Assembly: GCF_029688845.1 (NCBI RefSeq)
Contig: NZ_JARUKW010000005.1
Coordinates: forward strand, 1-64,000
Direction of reading: 5' to 3'
DNA from: Natronococcus sp. A-GB1
GTDB taxonomy: Archaea; Halobacteriota; Halobacteria; Halobacteriales; Natrialbaceae
DNA length: 64,000 nt
Shown here: positions 41,368 to 49,834 of the stretch, one piece after another
Layout of the letters: each line of letters starts with the position of its first letter
How positions within the stretch are numbered: position 1 is the stretch's first letter
The notes under the pieces: model-generated
What the model was told of the DNA's origin: nothing
The model's input: the letters and a program-made list of their open reading frames with translations, nothing else
Database searches by the model: none
Position numbers and translations under genes: made by a program

Positions 41368-42669
41368 TTACTCCGCCGGGAGGCCGCCGGGCGCGTCGGC
41401 GGTATCCCCGTCGTCTCGCGCCTCTCGCTCGACCTCGCCGGCGTTGGGCAGCGCCTCGTCGGGGTCGGCCGTCCAGTCGCCGAACCACTCCCGGAGGACG
41501 TTCCAGCCGTCCCTGGCGAACGGCATGGGATCGTCGGCAACCGCGTAGTCGAACCGCGGCTGGCGGACGAGCGACAGCCCGACCGCCACCAGTGCGGCCC
41601 ACGGTGACGGCCGCTCGAGACCGGGATACTCCTCGGTCAGCACGCTGTGAAGGTAGCTCACCTCGCCCCGCAGGAGATGGCCGCCGAGCCCGGTCTCGTA
41701 GGTCGGACGGCCCGGAATCGGCTCGCCCATCGCCAGCTGCCAGTAGTAAAACGGGAAGTCCGCCCCCGCCTGGACGGTAAACGGCAGCGACGACCAGAAC
41801 CGGGGGTTGATCTCCATCAGCTTGAACCGCCCGTCGCGGGGGTCGCGCAGAAACTCGACCATCGCCAGCCCGTGCCACTCGAGTTCGTCCAGCAGCGCCC
41901 TGCCGTCGGCCTCGAGCTCGGGGAGGTAGATCGACTCGCGGTACGCGCTGGGTCCGCCGCAGTACTCCCAGCCCCGGCGCTGGCAGTGCTGGAAGGTCGC
42001 GACGGCCTCGCCCCGGTCGTACAGCGCGAAGAACCCGAACTCCCTCGAGTCGGGAATCCGCTCCTGGACCAGCGGAACGTGGCCTCGGGCCTCGGTACAG
42101 GCGGCCACGTTCGGGGGCTCTCCCGGCGTCTGATAGGCGGTCGAGCCGACCTCGACGCGGTCGAACCCCGAACCGAGGTACTCCGGCGCGGCGACCGAGT
42201 AGCGAGGTTTGACGATCGTCTCGCGGTTCCAGTCGTCCCACTCGTCTACGAGCGCGGTGTCGGGGGCGGCGACGCCAGCGCGATCGGCCGCCGCGAACAG
42301 CTCGAGACGGTCCTGGACCTGCCGCAGCGTCTCGAACGTCGGCCACGGCGTCGCGACTTCCGCCGCGAACGCCTCCCGGTTTCGCGCCAGCGAGTAGACG
42401 TCCTCCTCGCGGACCGGAATGATCGTCTCGACGTTGGGCCGGCGGGCGATCGAGAGGAGCGCGTCGCCGTAGGCGGCCAGCTCCGTGGTCGGATCGGGTA
42501 AGCGGACGAACTCGTCGCAGTACCGTGAGACCGCACTGGGAGTGGCGGCCGACTCGGAGCCGACGATCGTCCGGATGCCGCGGGGTCGAAGCGAACGGAG
42601 ACAGGCGACCGTACTCGGGGCGTCGATCCCCGGCACGAAGACGGCGACGTCGTCCCTGGACTCGTGCAT
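41368..42669 (-). CDS. ATP-grasp carboxylate-amine ligase-type enzyme
   Basis: A 433-aa enzyme with an ATP-grasp fold. It begins VAVFVPGIDAPSTVACLRSLR, then WPTFETLRQVQDRLELFAAADRAGV and IVKPRYSVAAPEYLG (the phosphate-binding lysine of the ATP-grasp), and finishes the active site with LMEINPRFWSSLPF, the characteristic magnesium-binding E-x-N. The start chosen is the ATG at 42669 (MHESRDDV); one 27 nt upstream is possible. The amine and acid substrates are unknown. It stands alone between sppA and a coiled-coil gene on the same strand. Confidence 0.85.
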   Translation of the reverse strand: MHESRDDVAVFVPGIDAPSTVACLRSLRPRGIRTIVGSESAATPSAVSRYCDEFVRLPDPTTELAAYGDALLSIARRPNVETIIPVREEDVYSLARNREAFAAEVATPWPTFETLRQVQDRLELFAAADRAGVAAPDTALVDEWDDWNRETIVKPRYSVAAPEYLGSGFDRVEVGSTAYQTPGEPPNVAACTEARGHVPLVQERIPDSREFGFFALYDRGEAVATFQHCQRRGWEYCGGPSAYRESIYLPELEADGRALLDELEWHGLAMVEFLRDPRDGRFKLMEINPRFWSSLPFTVQAGADFPFYYWQLAMGEPIPGRPTYETGLGGHLLRGEVSYLHSVLTEEYPGLERPSPWAALVAVGLSLVRQPRFDYAVADDPMPFARDGWNVLREWFGDWTADPDEALPNAGEVEREARDDGDTADAPGGLPAE

Positions 42670-42696
42670 GCGAAAGTTCCCCAGCGACGAGGGCAT

Positions 42697-42949
42697 TGTT
42701 ATGGCCGAACTACCGCCGAACGACTTGTTTGGTGGCCGTGAGAGGTGCCCTCCCGGCACTGTATGTGTCGGTTACCGACTCTCGACGGCTCGAGAGTCGA
42801 AACCATCGGCTCACGAACGGGTGACCAACGCAGGAACCAAAATGGCTGTACGCGTCCGTTTCGCCCGAAAACGGGAACCGAAAACCGAGAGAGAACGCGA
42901 CCGCTACTGCAAAAAGCGAACGGCAGCAGACACAGGTTGACGAATCGGC
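42697..42949. other. Intergenic, nothing recognised
   Basis: A 253-nt spacer between the ATP-grasp and coiled-coil genes. It contains runs of A and G (for example AGAGAGAACGC and TACTGCAAAAAGCG) and no gene, tRNA or clear repeat. The promoter for the ATP-grasp gene is probably at its lower-coordinate edge. Confidence 0.4.
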
Positions 42950-43831
42950 CTACAGCAGTCCGGTCTTCTGGAGCTTCATCAGGTCCTCGGTGTCGAGGGT
43001 CTCGCCCTCCTTGAACTTCTGATAGATCTCCTCGGCCTCCTCTTTGGCTTCCTCTTTCTTCTTGTCACGCTGGGACTTGCGCTGTTCCTCTTCCTGTTTG
43101 TCCAGTTCGCGCAGGCGCTTCTGGACGCGGACGAAGTCCTCGTGGTGACGGTCGGCGGCCTCCTGGGCCTCGACGAACGACTCGTGCATCTCGTCGGCCT
43201 CGTCGCGGATGTCGTCGGCCTCGCGGTAGGCCTCGATCATCTGGTTGTGATGTTCCTGGGCCTTGTCAGCGAGTTCGGTAACCTTCTGGTGGTGCTGGGA
43301 GGCCTCCGAACGCACTTCCTCGGCTTCCTCGACGAGGTCCTCGAGGTCGTCGTTCTGCTCGAGCTTGCCCTTGCGCTCCTCGTACTCCTCGCGCTTGGAC
43401 TCGATCTTCTCGATGAGCTCCTGTTCTTCCTCGCTCGAGAGCACTTCGGTCTGCTGTTTGAACTCGAGCTGTTCGATCTCCTCTTCGAGTTCCTCTAAGT
43501 CCTTGCCCTCGTTGAGCTCCATGTCGGACTTGAGCTGCTCGACGCGGTCGAACAGCTCGTTGGCCTCGGCGTTGAGCTCGTTTCGCTTGTCCTTGTGCTC
43601 CTGGACCTGCTCGTTGAGCTCGTCGCGCTTCTCGCGGTGCTCCTGGGCCTCGTCGACCTTCTCGCGAGTCTTCGCGTTGAGGTCGTCGCGCTCGGATGCG
43701 CGCTCGGAGGCCATCTGGTTGAGATCGTTTCGTCGATCTCGGAGCTGGCCCGCCTTCTTGATGAGCTGTCCCTTGGAGTCGTTTTCGAGGTCGTCGTCTG
43801 TCAGTTCGATGTTTTTCGATTCGTCTACCAT
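42950..43831 (-). CDS. Long coiled-coil protein (COG1340 type)
   Basis: A 293-aa protein almost entirely coiled-coil, with charged heptads (for example RREKRDELNEQVQEHKDKRN split around residue 75, then LEEEIEQLEFKQQTEVL) and a final part EEAKEEAEEIYQKFKEGE. This resembles the archaeal COG1340 coiled-coil family, conserved but without a known function; a chromosome- or RNA-associated role has been suggested for the group. The start is ATG at 43829-43831. The protein is richer in lysine than most neighbours. It lies opposite the upstream DUF5791 gene. Confidence 0.82.
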   Translation of the reverse strand: MVDESKNIELTDDDLENDSKGQLIKKAGQLRDRRNDLNQMASERASERDDLNAKTREKVDEAQEHREKRDELNEQVQEHKDKRNELNAEANELFDRVEQLKSDMELNEGKDLEELEEEIEQLEFKQQTEVLSSEEEQELIEKIESKREEYEERKGKLEQNDDLEDLVEEAEEVRSEASQHHQKVTELADKAQEHHNQMIEAYREADDIRDEADEMHESFVEAQEAADRHHEDFVRVQKRLRELDKQEEEQRKSQRDKKKEEAKEEAEEIYQKFKEGETLDTEDLMKLQKTGLL

Positions 43832-44047
43832 GTGTTAGTCAAACCTCTGTGCCATACCCGCACCGGGAGCAGACGGACGCGGTCATCGTCGGTGGTGATC
43901 CGCACGTTCGGCGGATCGCCGACTCGTCGCGTCGCCGCGTACAGCGTTCGCTCACGACCTGCGAAACCTCGGTGAATAAGATTTCCTGTCATCGATCGTC
44001 GAGCGATACGCGCCCCGGTGGCGTTCTGGTGACCACATCTACTGTCG

Positions 44048-44068
44048 CCGGTAATTTAAATGTACCGG
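44048..44068. promoter_or_regulatory. CCGGTA-ATTTAAAT-G-TACCGG palindrome
   Basis: The arms CCGGTA and TACCGG flank the 8-bp palindrome ATTTAAAT. It lies in the control region between divergent genes, 217 nt from the coiled-coil start and 139 nt from the DUF5791 start, so it may serve as an operator for both. Confidence 0.4.
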
Positions 44069-44142
44069 TCAGCTCACCCGTGAAAACCGTTAGCAGGGCC
44101 CGCGTGGGGCTGTCTGGACCGATTCAGCGACCTCGGATGGCG

Positions 44143-44150
44143 TATAAATA
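44143..44150 (+). promoter_or_regulatory. TATA box for DUF5791 gene
   Basis: TATAAATA lies 57-64 nt upstream of the preferred ATG at 44207. This predicts transcription from about 44172 with a short leader of roughly 35 nt, unlike the leaderless genes nearby. A TTG start at 44180 would sit about 8 nt into that transcript. Confidence 0.5.
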
Positions 44151-44206
44151 TCGTCGATGCCGCCGGAAGGACAACCCACTTGTGGCCGACCGCTGTGGTG
44201 TCGAGT

Positions 44207-44632
44207 ATGTTCTACGAACAGCGGATGTCCGTCCCGGAGACGCCGGCCGACCTCCGCGCCGAGTACGACGATCAGCTCGCCTCGGTCGTCGATCGACACG
44301 GCCTCGAGACGGCCCTCGATCGCACGGACGTCGACCGCGAGGAACTCGAGGCGCTGCTCGAAGGTGAGTCACCCGACCTCTCGCTCGAGGAGGCTGCCGA
44401 GATCCAGGCGCTCGAGAGCGACGAACCCGACGCCGAGACGATCGAGACGATGGCCTGCGAGCACCTGCTGCTCGGCATGACGACGGCGGTGCTCGACGTC
44501 GACGCGGTCGAGAGCCACCTCGAGATCGATCTCGACGCGAAGGAGGTGCAACAGAAGATCGAACGGCGCGCACCGATGTCGTTCGCGGAGTACGTCCACT
44601 TACAACACGTCATCGTCGGCCGATCCCAGTAG
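44207..44632 (+). CDS. DUF5791 family protein
   Basis: A 141-aa acidic protein of a haloarchaea-only family. Its conserved parts are MFYEQRMSVPETPADLRAEY, then LEALLEGESPDLSLEEAAEIQ and CEHLLLGMTTAVLDVD. The two helical segments with the LEGESPDLSLEEAA turn recall a small HTH fold. The start ATG at 44207 is used because family members begin MFYEQRM; a TTG 27 nt upstream and an ATG 18 nt downstream are less likely. Function unknown. Confidence 0.87.
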   Translation: MFYEQRMSVPETPADLRAEYDDQLASVVDRHGLETALDRTDVDREELEALLEGESPDLSLEEAAEIQALESDEPDAETIETMACEHLLLGMTTAVLDVDAVESHLEIDLDAKEVQQKIERRAPMSFAEYVHLQHVIVGRSQ

Positions 44633-44660
44633 CGGATACCGCCGGGACACCGGGCGGACG

Positions 44661-44957
44661 CTACGAAGTCAGCGTTACCTGTCCGGTGCGGTCGACCGAG
44701 ACAAGGAAGCCGGCGTACTCGAAGCTGACCGAGCCGACCGCTCGGTCGGTTTCGCATCGGTCGTGAAACAGCGAGTCAAGCGCCGACGGATCGATAGTGT
44801 GGTACAGCGGGCCGAACTCGTTGGCCAGCGCGATCTGATCGACGTCGGTCGCCGTAGCGACCGCCTCGAGAACCGCCTCGCTGAGCGATTGCTCGGGATC
44901 GGCCTGGTAGCTCACTGGCGTCTGATCCGTCTCCCGAGTAGCTGTCGTGGAGGTCAT
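44661..44957 (-). CDS. HalOD1 output-domain protein
   Basis: A 98-aa single-domain protein of the haloarchaeal HalOD1 family, often found as the output part of signalling proteins. The core reads SLSEAVLEAVATATDVDQIALANEFG then LYHTIDPSALDSLF (this run quoted in parts) and the closing strands GSVSFEYAGFLVSVDR. As a stand-alone protein it may take part in gene regulation, but no partner is adjacent. It is divergent from the epimerase gene. Confidence 0.85.
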   Translation of the reverse strand: MTSTTATRETDQTPVSYQADPEQSLSEAVLEAVATATDVDQIALANEFGPLYHTIDPSALDSLFHDRCETDRAVGSVSFEYAGFLVSVDRTGQVTLTS

Positions 44958-45095
44958 GGTTCCCCGTATCGCCGGGAGCGGTGAAAGGACGCTGGTTGGA
45001 TCGCCAACCTTTCAAGTGGGGTGGTCTATCTCGGTCGCATCAACGATCGGTCGGTCTGTCGGTGCGATTATGTGGCCCGGAGCCCGAGTCGGCGT

Positions 45096-45980
45096 ATGCG
45101 TGTTGCGATTCTCGGCTGTGGCTACGTCGGCTGCGAACTCGGCCGCCAGCTCGTCGAACGGGATCACGACGCGATCGGCGTCCGTCGATCCGACGACGGA
45201 CTCGAGGCGCTCGAATCGGCGGGGCTGGAGGCCGTCCAGGCCGACGTCACCGACCCGGCGACGCTCGAGGCCGTTCCCGACGTCGACGCGATCGTCTTCG
45301 CGGCCAGCAGCGGCGGTCGGGGCGCCGACGCCGCCCGCGAGGTGTACATCGAGGGGCTCGAGACGGCGATCGAGGCGTTCGGCGAGCGCGAGAACCCGCC
45401 CGAGCGGCTGATCTACACCTCTTCGACGGGCGTCTACGGCGACCACGACGGCGATTGGGTCGACGAGGAGACGCCGATCGAGCCGACGACCGAAAAGACC
45501 GAGATGCTGGCCGAGGCCGAGCGGGTCGCCCTCGAGCTTCCGGGGGAGTACGGGTTCGACGGCGCCGTCGCGCGCTACGCGGGTCTGTACGGTCCGGATC
45601 GCTACCGGCTCGAGCGCTACCTCGAGGGGCCGGTCACGGAAGGCTACCTGAACATGATTCATCGCGACGACGCCGCCGGCGCCGTCCGCTACCTGCTCCG
45701 CGAGGACCTCGCTCGCGACGAGGTCGTCCAGGTCGTCGACGACGAACCCGTCGAGAAGTGGGCCTTCGCCGACTGGCTCGCCAACGAGGCTGGCGTCGAA
45801 CGGCCGCCGAAGCGGACGAAGTCCGAACGGCTCGAGGCGGACGACCTCTCGGAGGCCGCCCGTCGTCGGATCCTGACGAGTAAGCGCTGCTCGAACGGAA
45901 AGCTTCGCGAGCTGGGGTACGAGCTCGCGTACCCGACGTTCCGGGAGGGGTACCGCGAGGCGATCGACGCCCGTCGGTAG
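45096..45980 (+). CDS. NAD(P)-dependent epimerase/dehydratase family protein (SDR)
   Basis: A 294-aa short-chain-fold enzyme. The nucleotide site is VAILGCGYVGCELGRQLVER and the substrate/cofactor block is IYTSSTGVYGDHDGDW. The usual catalytic tyrosine-lysine pair is not clearly preserved (ETPIEPTTEKTEMLAEAE occupies its place), so it could be a divergent, perhaps non-epimerase member. The later part shows ARYAGLYGPDRYRLER and MIHRDDAAGAV, family features. Start: ATG 45096. It lies upstream of the DHH phosphoesterase gene on the same strand. Confidence 0.85.
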   Translation: MRVAILGCGYVGCELGRQLVERDHDAIGVRRSDDGLEALESAGLEAVQADVTDPATLEAVPDVDAIVFAASSGGRGADAAREVYIEGLETAIEAFGERENPPERLIYTSSTGVYGDHDGDWVDEETPIEPTTEKTEMLAEAERVALELPGEYGFDGAVARYAGLYGPDRYRLERYLEGPVTEGYLNMIHRDDAAGAVRYLLREDLARDEVVQVVDDEPVEKWAFADWLANEAGVERPPKRTKSERLEADDLSEAARRRILTSKRCSNGKLRELGYELAYPTFREGYREAIDARR

Positions 45981-46044
45981 GGGTCGGGCAACTATCTCTC
46001 CAGTTGATGGGAAACTTCTTGGGGATCCGATGTAATGGTGCGGT

Positions 46045-47232
46045 ATGCGACACCGGGGCGTCGACAGCGGCGGCATCGGAGGTGACACGTTGGCTCTCGA
46101 GCCCGCCGCGGAGACGCTCCAATCGCTCGACCCGCTCGTGCTCTCCTTGCTCGTCGTCGCCGTCGGCGGGGTTGCGGTCGGCGTCTGGTGGCTCGTCCGC
46201 TGGCTCCGGCGCCCGCCGGGCGTTCGCCTTTGCAACCTCCTCGAGAGCCGCGACGAGGTCGCCGTCCTGTTACACCCGAACCCGGATCCCGACGCGATGG
46301 CGTGTGCGATGGGGGTCGCCGAGATCGCCTCGTCGGTCGACACCGACGCGACGCTGCAGTTTCCCGGCGAGATCCGCCACCAGGAAAATCGGGCCTTTCG
46401 CACGGTCCTGGGGCTCGAACTCGAGCGCATCGAGGCGGCTTCGGAGCTCGCTGCGGAGGCGGTCGTGCTCGTCGATCACAACACGCCGCGAGGGTTCACC
46501 GGCGCACAGATCGTCGAACCCGTCGCCGTCGTCGACCACCATCCTGGAAACGGGACCGGAACCGAGTTTACCGACGTTCGCAGCGAGTACGGGTCGGCCT
46601 CGACGATCGTCGCCGCGTACTTCGAGGAGCTGGACGTCTCGCCCGATGGCGACGAAACGGCGGACGAGCCCGCGCTCTCGACGGCGCTGGCGACGGGGCT
46701 GCTCTACGGCATCCAGTCGGATACGAACCACCTGACTCGAGGCTGTTCGTGGGCCGAGTTCGAGGCCTGTGGCTATCTCTACCCGGGGATCGACGAGGAC
46801 CTGCTCGACCGGATCGCCAACCCGCAGGTGAGCGACGACGTCCTCAAGACGAAGGCGCGGGCAATCACCGATCGACGGATCGAGGGCTCGTTCGCCGTCT
46901 GTGACGTCGAGTCGGTCACCAACGTCGACGCAATCTCCCAGGCCGCCGACGAGCTGCTCCAGCTCGAGGGCGTCACCGCGGTCGTCGTCTACGGCGAGTA
47001 CGACGGGACAATCCACGTCTCGGGTCGGTCCCGGGACGACCGGGTTCACATGGGAGAGACGCTTCGCCACGCCGTCAGCGACGTCCCGATGGCCAACGCC
47101 GGCGGCCACGCTCGAATGGGTGGCGGACAGATCCCGGTCGACTACCTCGAGGCGATCGAAACGGAGGACGGCTGCGGGCGGGCGGTGTTCGACGATCGCC
47201 TCTTCGAGGCGATGTCGGGCAGCCGACGGTAG
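46045..47232 (+). CDS. DHH-family phosphoesterase with N-terminal membrane helix
   Basis: A 395-aa protein. The N-terminal transmembrane helix is near residues 30-50 (VLSLLVVAVGGVAVGVWWLV), followed by a cytoplasmic DHH/DHHA1 domain. The metal-binding motifs are HPNPDPDAMACAMG, VLVDHNTPRGF and VVDHHPGNG, and the DHHA1 end has NAGGHARMGGGQIPVD. Such enzymes degrade nano-RNA or cyclic dinucleotides (NrnA, GdpP types). The membrane anchor recalls GdpP, but the sensor domains of that enzyme are missing. Start: ATG 46045. It is followed after about 100 nt by a GpgS-like gene. Confidence 0.88.
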   Translation: MRHRGVDSGGIGGDTLALEPAAETLQSLDPLVLSLLVVAVGGVAVGVWWLVRWLRRPPGVRLCNLLESRDEVAVLLHPNPDPDAMACAMGVAEIASSVDTDATLQFPGEIRHQENRAFRTVLGLELERIEAASELAAEAVVLVDHNTPRGFTGAQIVEPVAVVDHHPGNGTGTEFTDVRSEYGSASTIVAAYFEELDVSPDGDETADEPALSTALATGLLYGIQSDTNHLTRGCSWAEFEACGYLYPGIDEDLLDRIANPQVSDDVLKTKARAITDRRIEGSFAVCDVESVTNVDAISQAADELLQLEGVTAVVVYGEYDGTIHVSGRSRDDRVHMGETLRHAVSDVPMANAGGHARMGGGQIPVDYLEAIETEDGCGRAVFDDRLFEAMSGSRR

Positions 47233-47331
47233 CGACGACCGAACCGGTTCGGCCCGCCGAACGGAGCGTGGTGCCAGCCGCGGTTCGCCGGAGTCGTGGC
47301 CGTTTTACCGGCTCGCTCCAACAGTGGACCG

Positions 47332-48459
47332 ATGGAGTACGTCCAGGATCGGATCGCGACGCTCCACGACCTCGGCGGGGAACCGCTCGCTACTGGTCTC
47401 GAGGGCGATCCCATCGCCGAGACGGCCGTCGTCGTTCCGATGACCGACCGGGAACACGAGAGCCCGGCCGCAACCCGCGTGCTCGCCGAACTCGAGTCCC
47501 TCGAGCCCGCCACGGTCATCGTCCCGGTCCGGGCGTCGCCCGCTCGGATCGGCCCGTTCCGCGAGTGGCTCGAAACCTTCGCCCTGCCGATCGAGGTGCT
47601 GTGGTGTAACGCGCCGGCCCTCGAGGAGCGACTCGCGGACGCCGGGCTCGCCGGCGAGACCGGAAAGGGGCGGGACATCTGGCTCGCGCTCGGTCCCGCC
47701 GCCGAGGCCGGCGAGTACGTCGTCGTCCACGACGCCGACGCCCGCAGCTACGAGGCCGACCACGTCCGTCGGCTGCTCGCGCCCCTGACCATGGACTTCG
47801 CCTTCTCGAAGGGCTACTACGCGCGCGTCGAACGCGGACGGCTCTACGGGCGCCTCTTCCGGCTGTTCTACGAGCCGCTGCTCCGGACCCTGTCGGCCCG
47901 ACACGACGAGCCGATCCTCGAGTACTGTAGTGCCTTCCGGTACGCGCTGGCCGGCGAGTTCGCGATGACCGCCGACCTCGCAGAACGGCTCCGCCCACCC
48001 CGGACCTGGGGACTCGAGGTCGGCACCCTCGGCGACGCCTTCGACTACGCCGGGTTCGCGGGCACCGCACAGGTCGATCTGGGCGTCCACGAGCACGACC
48101 ACCGTGCGGTCGCCGGCGAGACCGGGCTCGAGGGTATGAGCCGGACGGTCGGCGCCGAACTGCTTCGGGTGCTCGAGGCCGGCGGCGTCGACCCCGACTA
48201 CGAGACGCTACCGGGGCGCTACCGGGAGACCGGACGGGAGCTGATCGCCCAGTACCGGGCCGACGCGGCGTTCAACGGGCTCGCGTACGATCCAGAGCGC
48301 GAGCACGACCAGCTCGAGCGCTACGCCGCTGCGATCGAACCCCCCGGACCGGACCGCCGGCTGCCCCGCTGGCTCGACGCCCCGATCGATTCCGGAACCG
48401 TCCGCGAGTGTGCCCGCCCGTGGCGCGGACCCCGAGTCGGCTCCGCGGGAAGCGACTGA
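47332..48459 (+). CDS. Glucosyl-3-phosphoglycerate synthase-like glycosyltransferase
   Basis: A 375-aa GT81/GT2-like transferase. The DXD metal motif is seen in VVHDADARSYEADHV, and ETGKGRDIWLALG and the block DFAFSKGYYARV fit GpgS-type enzymes, which join glucose from an NDP-sugar to 3-phosphoglycerate to begin glucosylglycerate synthesis. A histidine-rich end of the catalytic domain reads VHEHDHRAVAG. The phosphatase that would complete the pathway is not adjacent (the DHH enzyme upstream is unlikely to be it). Glucosylglycerate is a compatible solute, so a salt-stress link is plausible. Confidence 0.8.
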   Translation: MEYVQDRIATLHDLGGEPLATGLEGDPIAETAVVVPMTDREHESPAATRVLAELESLEPATVIVPVRASPARIGPFREWLETFALPIEVLWCNAPALEERLADAGLAGETGKGRDIWLALGPAAEAGEYVVVHDADARSYEADHVRRLLAPLTMDFAFSKGYYARVERGRLYGRLFRLFYEPLLRTLSARHDEPILEYCSAFRYALAGEFAMTADLAERLRPPRTWGLEVGTLGDAFDYAGFAGTAQVDLGVHEHDHRAVAGETGLEGMSRTVGAELLRVLEAGGVDPDYETLPGRYRETGRELIAQYRADAAFNGLAYDPEREHDQLERYAAAIEPPGPDRRLPRWLDAPIDSGTVRECARPWRGPRVGSAGSD

Positions 48460-48603
48460 TCGCTCGACCGTCGTACTGGATTGCGAGGCGACCGCCCTGA
48501 CCTCCCGTGGCCGGGATGAAGCCGGCGCTCGACGAGAGGACGAATTCCGCCGCGCTACCGCGTGCGGGGTAACATTCAACAGCGCACCGACCGTGGACGG
48601 CGT

Positions 48604-49101
48604 ATGAACGCGACCGCCGACGAACTCGCCGGCGTCGTCGACCTCTTCGGCGGGCTCACCCGCGCCGAACTCGAGCGGGCCCTCTCCGAGGCGGCGTTTC
48701 GCGCCGACGGCGGCGATGTCGACCCAGACGCCCTCGAAGCGGGGATCAACCGGGCCCGGGAGTCGTTTGCCCTCGTCGCCTACGACCCTCTCGAGCAACC
48801 GACCCCCGACGGAACCGAGTCCGACGAACCGCTGCTGGTCGCCGGGCCGACCGCGTTTCCGACCGTTCCCGAGGGCGCCGAGGACGTTCCCCACATCCTC
48901 GACGTCGAGCCCAGACGACCCGACCGCGAGGCCCTCGGCGAGACGGTCCGCGAGGAGTTCGTCGCGGCGGCCGATGCGGCTCTCGACGACGGCGACGACG
49001 ACAGGGTCGAGACGCTGCTGGACGTGAGCTACGACGTCGAAACATGGGCCCCCGTCGATCTCGTGGACGAACGCGCGCGACTGGAGGCCGCCCTCGAGTG
49101 A
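48604..49101 (+). CDS. DUF7109 family protein
   Basis: A 165-aa acidic haloarchaeal protein. Traits: VDLFGGLTRAELERALSEAAFR at the start, then FALVAYDPLEQPT, LLVAGPTAFPTVPEGAEDVPHIL and LGETVREEFVAAADAALDDGD. The first part resembles a helical N-terminal domain and the second half a winged-helix-like unit, but function is unknown. ATG 48604 is chosen after comparing frames; the longer frame adds residues rich in RG/Q. It is 4 nt before the Nudix gene, so the pair is likely cotranscribed. Confidence 0.8.
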   Translation: MNATADELAGVVDLFGGLTRAELERALSEAAFRADGGDVDPDALEAGINRARESFALVAYDPLEQPTPDGTESDEPLLVAGPTAFPTVPEGAEDVPHILDVEPRRPDREALGETVREEFVAAADAALDDGDDDRVETLLDVSYDVETWAPVDLVDERARLEAALE

Positions 49102-49105
49102 TCAG

Positions 49106-49696
49106 ATGGGACCGAGACTGACTCTCGAGCCGATCGCGGACCACCCCCCGATCGGCATCGACGACCAGGAACACGACGCGGCCGTCGTCGCCCCTGTCAT
49201 CGAGCGCGACGAGGAGGACTACCTGCTGTTTACCCGCCGATCCGACGATCTGGGCAACCATCCCGGCCAGATGAGCTTTCCCGGCGGCGGCGCCGAACCG
49301 GAGGACGAGTCGATCCTCGCGACCGCGTTGCGGGAGGCCAACGAGGAGATCGGGCTCGAGCCCGACGAAGCCGAGGTCGTCGGCCAGCTCGACGACATCC
49401 GGACGATCTCGGAGTACGCCGTTACCCCCTTCGTCGCCCGGGTACCCGACCGGGAGTACGAGCGCGATGGGATCGAGGTCGCCGAGATCGTCGTCCTCCC
49501 GCTCTCGGGGTTTCTCGACCCCGAGAACTACGAGTGCGAGCGCCGCGACCACCCCTACTACGGCGATATCGTCATTCACTACTTCCACGTCGACGGCTAC
49601 ACCGTCTGGGGGGCGACGGGTCGGATTCTGGTCCAGCTGCTCGAGCTGACCACCGGATTCGAGGCGCCCGAACGGATCGATCGCTCGACGCTGTGA
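49106..49696 (+). CDS. Nudix hydrolase, CoA-pyrophosphatase type
   Basis: A 196-aa Nudix enzyme resembling NudL/CoA pyrophosphatase. The metal box starts GGGAEPEDE and closes REANEEIGL. Just before it come LGNHPGQMSFPGG, the conserved CoA-group lead, which is why this substrate class is suggested. It would cleave CoA into phosphopantetheine and ADP-like products to manage damaged CoA. Only 4 nt separate it from the DUF7109 stop. Confidence 0.87.
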   Translation: MGPRLTLEPIADHPPIGIDDQEHDAAVVAPVIERDEEDYLLFTRRSDDLGNHPGQMSFPGGGAEPEDESILATALREANEEIGLEPDEAEVVGQLDDIRTISEYAVTPFVARVPDREYERDGIEVAEIVVLPLSGFLDPENYECERRDHPYYGDIVIHYFHVDGYTVWGATGRILVQLLELTTGFEAPERIDRSTL

Positions 49697-49834
49697 GACG
49701 CGCTCCCGTACGAGTCCTGCGCGGAACGTCAGCTTTTTGCTCGCGGCCCACCCAGAACGTCCATGATCGCGCAGACGAGTGATCGCGTTCCGCACCGATC
49801 GTAGCCGCCTTTTCGTCGCGCGAGGTGAGTCCCA

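Larger units (their letters stand above)
43832..44206. other. Divergent intergenic region with AT-rich palindrome and TATA box
   Basis: A 375-nt region between the divergent coiled-coil and DUF5791 genes. It holds a symmetrical sequence at 44048-44068 and a TATA box at 44143-44150 (both listed). An AT-rich run at about 43975-43990 may be the minus-strand promoter. No gene is supported; overlapping open frames are shadows. Confidence 0.55.

Noticed and set aside
44947..45411. Plus-strand frame overlapping the epimerase gene start
   Set aside because: S/R-rich shadow in another frame of a well-supported SDR gene.
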